Shown here: piece after piece, positions 36,635-45,101 of the stretch
Numbering within the stretch: the first letter of the stretch is position 1
How the letters are laid out: each line of letters opens with the position of its first letter
The notes under the pieces: model-generated
Database searches by the model: none
Seen by the model: the letters and a program-made list of their open reading frames with translations, nothing else
Told to the model about the DNA's origin: nothing
Program-made: the position numbers and the translations under genes
Assembly (NCBI RefSeq): GCF_003584135.1
Contig: NZ_QXFI01000036.1
Span: 62,001 to 126,000, forward strand
DNA: 64,000 nt
Direction: 5' to 3'
Origin: Flagellimonas pelagia
Lineage (GTDB): Bacteria > Bacteroidota > Bacteroidia > Flavobacteriales > Flavobacteriaceae

Positions 36635-37408
36635 ATGAAAAAATATTTACCCTTTATATTGTTCCTAGTTCTTGCAAGTACTGCCAGTGCACAAAAGAAA
36701 AGCGAACTCATTGCTGAAATTGAAAGCTTAAAAGCCAAGATTTCAGATGTGGAACAGGAACTGGCCAAAGCCAAACGTGAAATATCTTCCGCCAATGCCA
36801 AGGCTGAAACCTTGGACACGGAAAATGCAGGGCTTCGGGATGCCAACGCTACCCTATTGAGCAATTTGAGCAATTTCTCGGAACTTTCGAAACAGAATTC
36901 GGATAACGTGAACAAGGCTATGGCCGCATTGGCCAGAAAGGAAAAGCAGTTGAGTGGCATCAACGATATGATCTCTGCCAATGATTCCACCGCCATTGTT
37001 TCTTTGACGCGGATCAAACAAACCTTGGGCGAAAATGCCAATGTGGGCGTAGCTGAGGGAACCATTTCCATTTCCAGCAGCTTGAACAACCTTTTTGGTT
37101 CGGATACCTCTTCTGAATTAACCGAGGAAGGAAAAGCCTGGTTGGCCAATGTGGCGAAAGTGATCAAGGCCAATCCCAATTTTAAAGCCGAAGTGGAAGG
37201 GTTGAACATGACAGGAGAATTCGGACCTACATTTGATCAAGCTGCCGCCGTGGCCAAAGAACTGGTCGGAATATTGGAAATTCCTGCAAACCGTATCGGC
37301 ATCTCTGCCAAGGATGGCAATTTTAAGGAAGGAATCAATATAAAGTTACAGCCTGACTACAAAGGTTTTTATGCCAAGGCCAAGGAAAGTGCCAAAGCGA
37401 CCCGATAA
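36635..37408 (+). CDS. Degenerate OmpA-like coiled-coil exported protein
   Basis: From the ATG at 36635 the protein has 257 residues and a signal peptide (MKKYLPFILFLVLASTASA); the longer frame overlaps the previous gene. A coiled coil (LIAEIESLKAKISDVEQEL) is followed by an OmpA-like domain in the same order as the lipoprotein at 25657, but the hallmark residues are lost: VEGLNMTGEFGPTFDQAAAVAK stands where VEGHTDN...LSAKRA is expected. Peptidoglycan binding is therefore doubtful. It lacks a lipobox. It looks like a diverged paralogue that keeps the architecture but not the ligand site. Confidence 0.7.
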   Translation: MKKYLPFILFLVLASTASAQKKSELIAEIESLKAKISDVEQELAKAKREISSANAKAETLDTENAGLRDANATLLSNLSNFSELSKQNSDNVNKAMAALARKEKQLSGINDMISANDSTAIVSLTRIKQTLGENANVGVAEGTISISSSLNNLFGSDTSSELTEEGKAWLANVAKVIKANPNFKAEVEGLNMTGEFGPTFDQAAAVAKELVGILEIPANRIGISAKDGNFKEGINIKLQPDYKGFYAKAKESAKATR

Positions 37409-37486
37409 CATCTCCGCGAAACATACTTTTTAGGATTTTGGTTCGTTCTTGGTAGTGTAAAATCAAAACAAAAACCAAACTATCCT

Positions 37487-38008
37487 ATGAGTGGAGATCA
37501 AATCCTTCAGCTATTTGCCTATTTAATGCCTGCGGTGGTAACCGGAGCGGTTGCCTTTTACTTTTTTAGATTGCATACCCGTAATGAGGATGGCAGACGT
37601 CGTTTTCTATTGCACAAGGATTCCCAAAAGGAAACGCTGCCCGTTCGTTTGCAAGCCTATGAGCGTATGGCCCTTTTCCTGGAACGTATTGCCTTGAACA
37701 GCCTTGTGGTAAGGGTCGCACCGAAAACCAAAAGCAAGAGCGATTATGAAAACCTGCTCATCAAACAGATAGAAACGGAATTTGAACACAACCTGTCCCA
37801 ACAGATCTATATGACTGATGAATGCTGGAACATCATCAAAACGGCTAAAAATGCCACCATCCAGATTATCCGTAGTGCCGGGATGAGCCAAACCGATTCC
37901 CCTGACAAGTTGAGGGAAGATATCCTGAACCAAACCATGGAAAAACAATCCCCTTCGCAGACCGCATTGGCATTTGTAAAAAAAGAGGTGAGCGAACTTT
38001 GGGATTGA
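37487..38008 (+). CDS. Conserved membrane-anchored protein of unknown function
   Basis: The 173-residue protein has one N-terminal transmembrane helix (LFAYLMPAVVTGAVAFYFF) and a cytoplasmic helical domain (RLQAYERMALFLERIALNSLVVRV, KQIETEFEHNLSQQIYMTDECWNIIKTAKNATIQIIRSAG). The layout is known from conserved hypothetical proteins of Flavobacteriia. No catalytic motif is seen. Its stop lies two bases from the stop of convergent patatin. Confidence 0.7.
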   Translation: MSGDQILQLFAYLMPAVVTGAVAFYFFRLHTRNEDGRRRFLLHKDSQKETLPVRLQAYERMALFLERIALNSLVVRVAPKTKSKSDYENLLIKQIETEFEHNLSQQIYMTDECWNIIKTAKNATIQIIRSAGMSQTDSPDKLREDILNQTMEKQSPSQTALAFVKKEVSELWD

Positions 38009-38009
38009 C

Positions 38010-38924
38010 CTATTCCTGCATTTCGGGATTGATCGGACTGGTTTCCTCGTTCTTGTTTTTAGCGTATAGGTAGCCTCTTTTCCACCACATGGTCATTCGT
38101 TCCTTATTGAAAATCAATGAATTGGTTGTCAGTACGGTAGGGGTGTAATAAAAATTGATGATAGCATCCTTTTGGTTGGCCACCAATTTCCCGATACGGA
38201 CATTTTGATTTTCAATCCTGTCCAACATAAAACTGAAGATGGTGGTGATCAAGTCGAAAGGGTTTTTGGTGGACATACGGTTCAAATGGTTCACTTCGGT
38301 GTGGAGCACCACTACATCGACTTCAGTGGCACCTCGTTGTAGAGCTTCCTCAATGGGTACTAAGCTGCCCAATCCCCCATCGGCATATTCGCAACCATCT
38401 TTTTTGACCAAGCTCATAAAGGGCGTATAATTGGAGGAAATCCAAATCCAATCGCAAAATTCATCATAAGTGCAATCGTTAATGGACTTATACTCCACTT
38501 GGTTCAGGGAAAGGTTGGAAACCGTGACCACTACATCCATATCCCCTTCTTTCAATTCTTCAAATTCTTCCATGGTGATAGAATCCCGAATCAATTTGCG
38601 GAGATTTTCACTTTCGCCAAAGGTCTTTTTACCTCGGATAAAGTTTTTGACCACGTTCCAGTGGTTGATGGCAATGATTTCGACCCCGTGCTTTTTCTTG
38701 ATGATGAAGGGACAGTTATTGAAAATACTATCTTGATCTACCGAAGAATAAATTTCCTTGATTTTGTCCAGTTTGTTCAACGCTAGATGGGAAATCAGGA
38801 GGCTTCCTGTTGAGGTTCCCACAAAAAGATCGTACTTGTGTTTGGCCTCCTGGATCAGGAATTGGGCCACTCCACCTGCAAAAGCTCCCTTACTGCCCCC
38901 ACCAGAAATGACCAATGCCCTCAT
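38010..38924 (-). CDS. Patatin-like phospholipase
   Basis: The 304-residue protein has the patatin catalytic dyad: oxyanion loop GGGSKGAFAGG at 8-18, nucleophile Ser38 in GTSTG (36-40), and Asp182 in DGGLGSLVP. There is no signal peptide, so it is probably cytoplasmic or peripheral at the inner membrane and hydrolyses acyl esters of phospholipids. Its start codon overlaps the stop codon of the upstream M1 aminopeptidase (ATGA), so translation of the two is coupled. Confidence 0.88.
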   Translation of the reverse strand: MRALVISGGGSKGAFAGGVAQFLIQEAKHKYDLFVGTSTGSLLISHLALNKLDKIKEIYSSVDQDSIFNNCPFIIKKKHGVEIIAINHWNVVKNFIRGKKTFGESENLRKLIRDSITMEEFEELKEGDMDVVVTVSNLSLNQVEYKSINDCTYDEFCDWIWISSNYTPFMSLVKKDGCEYADGGLGSLVPIEEALQRGATEVDVVVLHTEVNHLNRMSTKNPFDLITTIFSFMLDRIENQNVRIGKLVANQKDAIINFYYTPTVLTTNSLIFNKERMTMWWKRGYLYAKNKNEETSPINPEMQE

Positions 38925-41074
38925 TCACCCAAAGTTTTGTCCAAATATTGCTTTTCTTCTTGATTTAGCAAAGGATATATGGACTTTACCCTTGCCAAAC
39001 CGCCTTCTTGCTTTAAAATTTCATTCAAAATATTGCGTGCCGATTTTTTAAAATGCCAAACATGGTGGCTACAGGCCTCGATTAAATTTTTGAGCGACTC
39101 ATCGTTGAACCCGCCAATACTTTTTAAATATTCAAAAGCCATTAACCGTGTTTCAAAATGATATTCTGCCCCGGTATAGTTGCTCAATTCCTCCAAATAA
39201 GAAGGTTTTAAGTCGGAACGATATTCGGGAGTTACAAGGGCCAAGGTCAACCACAATAATCGAATATTTTTGTTGGGAAACCCGATGACGGACTGCGTTT
39301 TATCAAGATAACGGCCCCTACCCTCGGGAAAATCAGACCAAAGTTTGTACAACGCCGATTCCATTGTGGTGTAGCTCGCATCGGTCAACAACGCTTCTGC
39401 TGGATTTTGCAATTCTTCTGGTACTTTATCCAGCGATAAAATGACAGCTTGCCGCACTTTTAAATCATCTTCCTTCAATACCTTTTCCAAAAATAAGGTC
39501 GACAGGTTCTTGCCATAATCCAAAATGAGATTTTGTTTCAATTGGGATGAGGTGAAGAAGTCCCAAGCATTTGACAATATAGATTCCACGGCTTCTGGAT
39601 TGTCTTCAATTTTGCTTTTGATTTCAAAATACTGTCTGATGGAAGCATTTTTCTCCATTAAAAAGGTTTGCACACTTTCAAAAGGAAAATCTGACTGATG
39701 TAACCAAGTTGATTCAAAATCGGAAAGTCCCATGCCGGAAACAGCCTCCATCTCCGCCATAAAATTGGGAATGGTCACATTTTGGTAAGCATATTTATTC
39801 AGATAATTCTGGATCCCTTTCTTAAAAGGGGTTTCTCCCAACTTATCCTGAAGCATCACCAAGGCCCAAGCGCCTTTCTCATAAAAAGTCAGACTTCCCG
39901 CCCCTGAATTTCTTAAAGCCTCTCCTTGATCGTCCTCCGAAAAATTCTCCAAAGCATTCGCGGTTTCCAACAAATGCCAATAAAAATAATCTTCCCCGAA
40001 AATGTCCTTTTCCGCCAAATAGGCATAAAACGTGGCAAAACCTTCATGCAACCAATGGTGCTCACTGCTGGTTTCGGTAACAAGATCCCCAAACCATTGA
40101 TGGGCCAGTTCATGGGCGTTTACATTCACGTAATTTTTATCCACAAAGGCTGTTGAATCAATTACGTATTGGTTGGAAAAAATGGTACAGGTGGTGTTTT
40201 CCATACCCGCATATAAAAAATCCTGAACAGGGACTTGTTTGTAATTCTGCCACGGATAAGGCACGCCGATTTCCTTCTCCAAAAAGTCAAAAATATGTTG
40301 GGTGTAACGATACGTGGGCTCCACTTTTAAGCTGTCCTTGGGTTCATAGTATAATTCAATGGGCACTCCGGATGAAGATTTGAGCTCTTTTTTATCAAAA
40401 TCCCCAATGGCAAAACCGACTAGATAACTGCTCATGGGTTTTTGCATGTCAAACTTCCATTGTCTTGAATATTCAGCTATCGAGTCAACTGATTTCAGTT
40501 CCCCATTAGAAATAACCGAAAAGCCTATATCAGCAATGATATTAATATCAAACTCAATTTTATCCGTCATATCGTCCAAACTGGGCAACCAATGGCTGGT
40601 ATATTTTCCTTGCCCTTGGGTCCAAACTTGATCAATTATTGTCCAGTTTCCTTCCAAATCAACTTCTTTAGCAGAAATAATACTTGATAATATCGGTATC
40701 GTTGGTGACTCTATATTTTTTCCTTGAATGAAATAAACCGTTTGCTTTGGAATTGACTTAAAACTCAATTTAACTAAATGAGTATTTCCTTTTTTAAAAC
40801 TATTTTTCAAGACGATTTTTTTCTTGGTGTTCTCATATAAAACATCTTTGTCATCGAGAAGGACAGCAGAAAAATCCATGTCATGTGCATCTAAAAAGAT
40901 GGTGTTTACATCATCAAGCACCTTAAATTCATAGGCGACAGAGCCTTGAATCATTTTATCTTCCAATATAGGCTCCACAAAAACTTCCGCATGGATAAAA
41001 TCCACCTTGTCCTGAACCTGGGCGTTCAGGAGGTGCACAAATAGGAGAAAAATAAGAATCGGGTTCAGCTTCAT
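38921..41074 (-). CDS. M1-family zinc aminopeptidase
   Basis: The 717-residue precursor starts with a signal peptide (LNPILIFLLFVHLLNA). The N-terminal beta domain precedes the catalytic domain with GMENTT and HELAH-x18-E: His321-Glu322, His325 and Glu344 (WLHEGFATFYAYL). The C-terminal part (RQAVILSLDKVPEEL, LWLTLALVTPEYRS) is helical-repeat like. It removes N-terminal residues from peptides in the periplasm or outside. It is cotranscribed with the patatin gene. This active M1 enzyme contrasts with the motif-less M1-like protein at 17187. Confidence 0.92.
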   Translation of the reverse strand: MKLNPILIFLLFVHLLNAQVQDKVDFIHAEVFVEPILEDKMIQGSVAYEFKVLDDVNTIFLDAHDMDFSAVLLDDKDVLYENTKKKIVLKNSFKKGNTHLVKLSFKSIPKQTVYFIQGKNIESPTIPILSSIISAKEVDLEGNWTIIDQVWTQGQGKYTSHWLPSLDDMTDKIEFDINIIADIGFSVISNGELKSVDSIAEYSRQWKFDMQKPMSSYLVGFAIGDFDKKELKSSSGVPIELYYEPKDSLKVEPTYRYTQHIFDFLEKEIGVPYPWQNYKQVPVQDFLYAGMENTTCTIFSNQYVIDSTAFVDKNYVNVNAHELAHQWFGDLVTETSSEHHWLHEGFATFYAYLAEKDIFGEDYFYWHLLETANALENFSEDDQGEALRNSGAGSLTFYEKGAWALVMLQDKLGETPFKKGIQNYLNKYAYQNVTIPNFMAEMEAVSGMGLSDFESTWLHQSDFPFESVQTFLMEKNASIRQYFEIKSKIEDNPEAVESILSNAWDFFTSSQLKQNLILDYGKNLSTLFLEKVLKEDDLKVRQAVILSLDKVPEELQNPAEALLTDASYTTMESALYKLWSDFPEGRGRYLDKTQSVIGFPNKNIRLLWLTLALVTPEYRSDLKPSYLEELSNYTGAEYHFETRLMAFEYLKSIGGFNDESLKNLIEACSHHVWHFKKSARNILNEILKQEGGLARVKSIYPLLNQEEKQYLDKTLGE

Positions 41075-41120
41075 ACGATCATCCCATCAAAAGTCCTTCC
41101 AAATTACATATTTTAGTTCG

Positions 41121-43661
41121 ATGAATCCCAATTTTCTACAAACTCCCATTGCCTATCTCAAAGGTGTCGGTCCCAACCGGGCCGATATCCTCAAGGCCGA
41201 ATTGGGCATAGAAACCTATCGGGACCTGCTCCATCTCTTCCCCAATCGTTATTTGGACCGCACCAGTTATTACAAAATCAACCAATTGCAACCCAGCGGT
41301 GCCGATGTGCAGGTGGTCGGGAAAATCATCCACCTCAAAATGGTGGAACAAAAACGGGGTAAACGTTTGGTGGCCACTTTTGTGGACGAAACCGGACAAA
41401 TGGAACTCGTTTGGTTTCGTGGGCATAAATGGATCAAGGAAAGTTTAAAAATTAATGAACCCTACGTGGTGTTCGGTCGCGTTTCCCAATACGGAAGCAC
41501 TTTTTCGATGCCCCATCCCGAAATGGAACTGTTGGTTCAGCATCAACAAGGACTGAAAATTGCCATGCAACCCATCTATCCATCCACGGAGAAGCTAAGT
41601 GCTTCGGGGATTACAAACAAGGTTGTTTCAAAAATGGTGCAACAGCTTATTCTGGAGTCAAGGGGGATGTTTCCGGAGTCCTTGTCCCCCAATATTTTGG
41701 ATGAACTTCGGTTGATTTCCAAAACGGAAGCCTTGTTGAACATCCATTTTCCTAAAAATCAAGAGCTATTGGCGCGGGCACAGTTCCGATTGAAATTTGA
41801 GGAGTTGTTTTTTGTGCAGATGCAATTGATTTCAAAGAAAATGCTGCGCAAACAAAAGATCAAGGGATTACCTTTTGAAAATGTGGGCGAAAATTTCACC
41901 ACGTTTTTTGAAAACCACCTCCCTTTTGAGCTCACCGAAGCACAAAAACGCGTAATCAAGGAGATCCGGAACGATTTGGGCAGCAATGCACAAATGAACC
42001 GCTTGTTGCAGGGCGATGTAGGGTCCGGGAAGACCATCGTGGCCTTGATGTGTATGCTGTTGGCTATCGATAACGGATTTCAGGCCTGTTTGATGGCCCC
42101 TACGGAAATCTTGGCTACCCAACATTACAACGGGCTGAAGGAACTTTTGGTGAACATGGATATCAAGATTGCTCTTTTGACGGGTTCCACAAAAAAATCG
42201 GAACGGACCTTGTTGCACAACCAATTGGAAAATGGAAATCTCAACATTTTGGTGGGCACCCATGCTGTTTTGGAGGATAAAGTTCAGTTCAAAAACCTTG
42301 GGTTGGCCATTGTGGACGAACAACATCGGTTTGGGGTGGCACAACGATCCAAATTGTGGCAAAAAGGAAGCCCTCCCCAAATCCCTCCCAAAGGGAGGGT
42401 GGAAGAAATTCGATATAAATATCAAACAGCTAGACCTTCAACCTATAAATTGCTTAAAGAGTTTCAAAAGGAACGCAAAAAGAATACTACGGATGCCGAA
42501 CGTATTCTTTGGGAACAATTAAAAACCAAGAAACTTGGAACAAAGTTTAGACGACAGCATGTAATCGACATTTTCATTGTTGACTTCATTTGTTTGTCTA
42601 AAAAATTGATTGTTGAGGTAGATGGTGGCTATCATAACAATCCTTCCCAAAAAGAAGCCGATGACATGCGAACCTCAATTTTAAATGAGTTTGGGTACAA
42701 GGTAATTCGGTTTAAAAATGAAGAGGTCTTCGGAGCTATTGATTCTGTAATTAACAGAATTGAAAATATACTGGATAGGCTCCCCGTCGGGGAGGATGGA
42801 GGGGCCATACCCCCCCACATTTTGGTGATGACGGCAACACCGATTCCAAGAACACTGGCCATGAGTCTGTATGGGGATTTGGATGTTTCTGTAATTGATG
42901 AACTTCCTCCAGGTCGTAAACCCGTGACCACGGTCCATCGCTTTGATAACAATCGATTAAAAGTTTTTGGATTTCTCAAGGATGAAATCAAGAAAGGTCG
43001 ACAGGTGTATATTGTGTACCCCTTGATCCAAGAATCGGAAGCTATGGATTACAAAGATTTGATGGACGGTTATGAGAGCATCGCCAGGGATTTTCCACAA
43101 CCGGAATATCAAATTTCCATTGTTCACGGCCAGATGAAACCAGCGGACAAAGACTACGAAATGGAACGCTTCGTAAAAGGTGAAACCCAAATTATGGTGG
43201 CCACAACGGTAATAGAGGTTGGGGTGAACGTCCCCAATGCCTCGGTGATGATTATTGAAAGTGCGGAACGTTTTGGGCTTTCCCAATTACATCAGCTTCG
43301 TGGGCGTGTTGGTCGCGGTGCCGAGCAGAGTTTTTGTATTTTAATGACGGGCCACAAATTGTCCGAAGATGCCAAAACCCGTTTGCAGACGCTGACCAGT
43401 ACCAACGATGGTTTTGAGATTGCCGAGGTGGACTTAAAGCTACGTGGACCGGGTGATTTGATGGGCACCCAACAAAGTGGGTTGTTGGCCTTGAAGATTG
43501 CCGACATTGTAAAGGACAACCAAATTTTACAGACCGCTCGGTATCATGCCATGCAATTGCTGAAAAACGACCCCAGATTGGAAAAAGAGGAAAATGCACC
43601 CGTCCTTCAGGCATTTACCAAAATGATGACCAACAAAACCATTTGGAATTATATAAGTTAA
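41121..43661 (+). CDS. recG: ATP-dependent DNA helicase RecG with an internal DUF559 insertion
   Basis: The 846-residue protein is about 145 residues longer than usual RecG. The N-terminal wedge/OB domain (LFPNRYLDRTSYYKINQL), Walker A LLQGDVGSGKTIVAL (about 296-310) and DEQH (399-402) are normal, as are MTATPIPRTLAMSLYGDLDVS (from 571), TTVIEVGVNVPNAS and QLRGRVGRG. Between motif II and motif III, residues 418-563 form a complete DUF559 endonuclease domain, entered separately. The frame is open throughout, so a single long RecG is predicted. RecG remodels stalled forks and Holliday junctions. Whether the helicase tolerates the insertion is unknown; it lies at a loop between motifs, which favours a surface position. 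Confidence 0.92.
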   Translation: MNPNFLQTPIAYLKGVGPNRADILKAELGIETYRDLLHLFPNRYLDRTSYYKINQLQPSGADVQVVGKIIHLKMVEQKRGKRLVATFVDETGQMELVWFRGHKWIKESLKINEPYVVFGRVSQYGSTFSMPHPEMELLVQHQQGLKIAMQPIYPSTEKLSASGITNKVVSKMVQQLILESRGMFPESLSPNILDELRLISKTEALLNIHFPKNQELLARAQFRLKFEELFFVQMQLISKKMLRKQKIKGLPFENVGENFTTFFENHLPFELTEAQKRVIKEIRNDLGSNAQMNRLLQGDVGSGKTIVALMCMLLAIDNGFQACLMAPTEILATQHYNGLKELLVNMDIKIALLTGSTKKSERTLLHNQLENGNLNILVGTHAVLEDKVQFKNLGLAIVDEQHRFGVAQRSKLWQKGSPPQIPPKGRVEEIRYKYQTARPSTYKLLKEFQKERKKNTTDAERILWEQLKTKKLGTKFRRQHVIDIFIVDFICLSKKLIVEVDGGYHNNPSQKEADDMRTSILNEFGYKVIRFKNEEVFGAIDSVINRIENILDRLPVGEDGGAIPPHILVMTATPIPRTLAMSLYGDLDVSVIDELPPGRKPVTTVHRFDNNRLKVFGFLKDEIKKGRQVYIVYPLIQESEAMDYKDLMDGYESIARDFPQPEYQISIVHGQMKPADKDYEMERFVKGETQIMVATTVIEVGVNVPNASVMIIESAERFGLSQLHQLRGRVGRGAEQSFCILMTGHKLSEDAKTRLQTLTSTNDGFEIAEVDLKLRGPGDLMGTQQSGLLALKIADIVKDNQILQTARYHAMQLLKNDPRLEKEENAPVLQAFTKMMTNKTIWNYIS
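42372..42399. repeat. Left inverted-repeat end of the recG insertion
   Basis: CCTCCCC is followed by AAAT and the perfect hairpin CCCTCCC-AAA-GGGAGGG (42383-42399). Read on the opposite strand, the right end has the same order of elements. Confidence 0.65.
42780..42806. repeat. Right inverted-repeat end of the recG insertion
   Basis: CTCCCC-GTC-GGGGAG (42780-42794) is a perfect 6-bp hairpin, followed by GATGGAGGGGCC. In reverse complement this reads CCTCC-ATC-CTCCCC-GAC-GGGGAG, parallel to the left end. Confidence 0.65.
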
Positions 43662-43692
43662 AAAAGCCCAGTTTTTCACCGGGCTTTTTTTC
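43662..43692 (+). terminator. Rho-independent terminator of recG
   Basis: AAAAGCCC (43662-43669) pairs with GGGCTTTT (43681-43688) and runs into T residues, starting right after the stop codon. The A/T symmetry could also serve the convergent DUF2911 gene. Confidence 0.8.
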
Positions 43693-43704
43693 AATTCATT
43701 TTTA

Positions 43705-44817
43705 TCAATTGATATCCTCACCTTGTTCCAATTTTGGAAAATAGGAGGCAATCGCATTCCGATTGGCCTGATCCGGTGCTCTTCCTTCCGCAATTTTCAA
43801 ATGCTTTAAAGCCGTTTTATAATTACCAACCGCTGAATACCCTCTTGCCAACCCAAAGTCCACAGGCCAGGTTCCCTTGTGCTTTTTGGCATTCCATTTA
43901 AAAACTTCAAGTGCCTCTTCCTTCTTGCCTTGGGCTATAAGTTGTCTCCCGTAGGCATGCACTTCAAAAACAGTTCCAAGTGGCAAGGCTTCATCCATGA
44001 TCGTCTTAGCTTCCGCGGATTTTCCCTGTTTTTCCAAAATCTGGGATTTTATACTCAGATTGCTGAAATTCTTTTCACTAAAGAACTGCCCTTCAATGGC
44101 AGCGTTGATCCAGCCAAGAGCTTCGTCCAAGTCACCCCCATTATTGAGTGAATAGTTGGCCGCTTGTTCCCAACTCGCGCGATTGAATCCAGGTGATGTC
44201 TGTATTTGTTGTCGGATTTCAGCTAAAACGTTTTTGGTCACATCAGTTTCAATCCTGAACGGAATCTGTTTTTTCTCCCATTTTAAGGAAGCTACGGTGG
44301 AGTTCGGCAGCACGTCATCAAACGAATAGGTCAACTGTTCAACAAATGGGATTTCCTGCGTCTTGACATCTACACGCAAGGCATCTTCAGAAGAATCGTA
44401 GAAGAAACTTCCCCAGGCACCATGGTTTTTAGAAAAAATGATTGTGGCCTTATCATCCTCATAGACAATCATATGCAAGCCATATTCCCCAGCTGGAAGG
44501 TTCTTGCCTTCAACATTGACATCATGTGTGGTCCTGAATATAGTATTTTCATTGGCTCCAGCCCTCCAAGGAGATTCGGTAGCCGTTCCAAAACCCAAAT
44601 TGTTCATCCCATACGGAACAAGAGAGCCCCATACTTTTCTGCCATTCACACTGGGTCGGGAGTACACTAAGGTCAAGTCAGTATTTCCTATTCTTTGGGA
44701 TACTTCGGCTTTCTGACTGCTTTGTGGTAAAAAATCGAATTGGGCTGAAGCTGTTTTGCACAGCAATAGCGCGACAACCAGTAGAGTTGCCTTCAGTGTG
44801 GTATAATTTTTCATCAT
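43705..44817 (-). CDS. Exported DUF2911 protein with TPR-like C-terminus
   Basis: The 370-residue precursor has a signal peptide (LKATLLVVALLLCKTASA). Residues 25-190 are the DUF2911 domain: SQRIGNTDLTLVYSRPSVNGRKVWGSLVPYG, WRAGANENTIF, GLHMIVYEDDKATIIFSKN and SLKWEKKQIPFRI. Residues 225-365 form TPR-like helices (EALGWINAAIEGQFF, AKTIMDEALPLG, EALEVFKWNAKKH, YKTALKHLKIAEGRAP). Many Bacteroidota have this architecture; no function is established. A 284-base gap to leuC upstream carries the leu promoter. Confidence 0.87.
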   Translation of the reverse strand: MMKNYTTLKATLLVVALLLCKTASAQFDFLPQSSQKAEVSQRIGNTDLTLVYSRPSVNGRKVWGSLVPYGMNNLGFGTATESPWRAGANENTIFRTTHDVNVEGKNLPAGEYGLHMIVYEDDKATIIFSKNHGAWGSFFYDSSEDALRVDVKTQEIPFVEQLTYSFDDVLPNSTVASLKWEKKQIPFRIETDVTKNVLAEIRQQIQTSPGFNRASWEQAANYSLNNGGDLDEALGWINAAIEGQFFSEKNFSNLSIKSQILEKQGKSAEAKTIMDEALPLGTVFEVHAYGRQLIAQGKKEEALEVFKWNAKKHKGTWPVDFGLARGYSAVGNYKTALKHLKIAEGRAPDQANRNAIASYFPKLEQGEDIN

Positions 44818-44979
44818 TAGTTCGTTTTTGATTTAGTTTTTCCTTGTTTTTAGATATATCCTCCCAATGTAAAAACCTTATGGCTACTCTAGCGTTAGAG
44901 CTTTGTTAAAAACTACCTATGCTTTTAAAATTCAATGGGTTATTTTAAACTACAGATTATTCTTGCGTTCAAAGGTTAA

Positions 44980-45012
44980 TTTGTTGGATTATGGTTTTGT
45001 CCTTTAATTTTG
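44980..45012 (+). promoter_or_regulatory. Promoter of the leuCDAB operon
   Basis: TTTG (44980-44983) and TAATTTTG (45005-45012) are separated by 21 bases, fitting the -33/-7 consensus. A second exact -7 box, TAACTTTG (45068-45075), lies closer to leuC but without a matching -33. The rest of the gap between 44818 and 45101 shows no gene. Confidence 0.55.
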
Positions 45013-45101
45013 ATGTTGAACATCGTAATTTTACCTTGTTCCGATAAACGGATTTTCATTCAAATTTTAACTTTGTAAGCTTACATAATTTGATTGTTAC
45101 C

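Larger units (their letters stand above)
42371..42815 (+). mobile_element. In-frame DUF559 endonuclease insertion inside recG
   Basis: This segment splits RecG between KLWQKGS and PPHILVMTATPIP. It encodes a full DUF559 (Vsr/restriction-endonuclease-like) domain: TDAERILWEQL, KFRRQHVIDIFIVDF, LIVEVDGGYH, DDMRTSILNEFGYKVIRFKNEEVF. The acidic residues of IVDF and VEVDGG are the predicted metal ligands. Composition is more A/T-rich than recG. Both ends carry hairpin-forming C/G-rich inverted repeats, and proline codons (CCC/CCT) occur at both junctions, hinting at a short target duplication. Free-standing DUF559 genes are common in this phylum. Exact ends are uncertain by several bases. Confidence 0.8.

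Noticed and set aside
42371..42815. Intein in recG
   Set aside because: No N-terminal Cys/Ser splice junction or C-terminal His-Asn is present, and the inserted domain is DUF559, not a LAGLIDADG-Hint arrangement.
45075..45084. Palindrome GTAAGCTTAC before leuC
   Set aside because: Ten bases of palindrome occur by chance in 64 kb, and no second copy near other amino-acid genes was seen.
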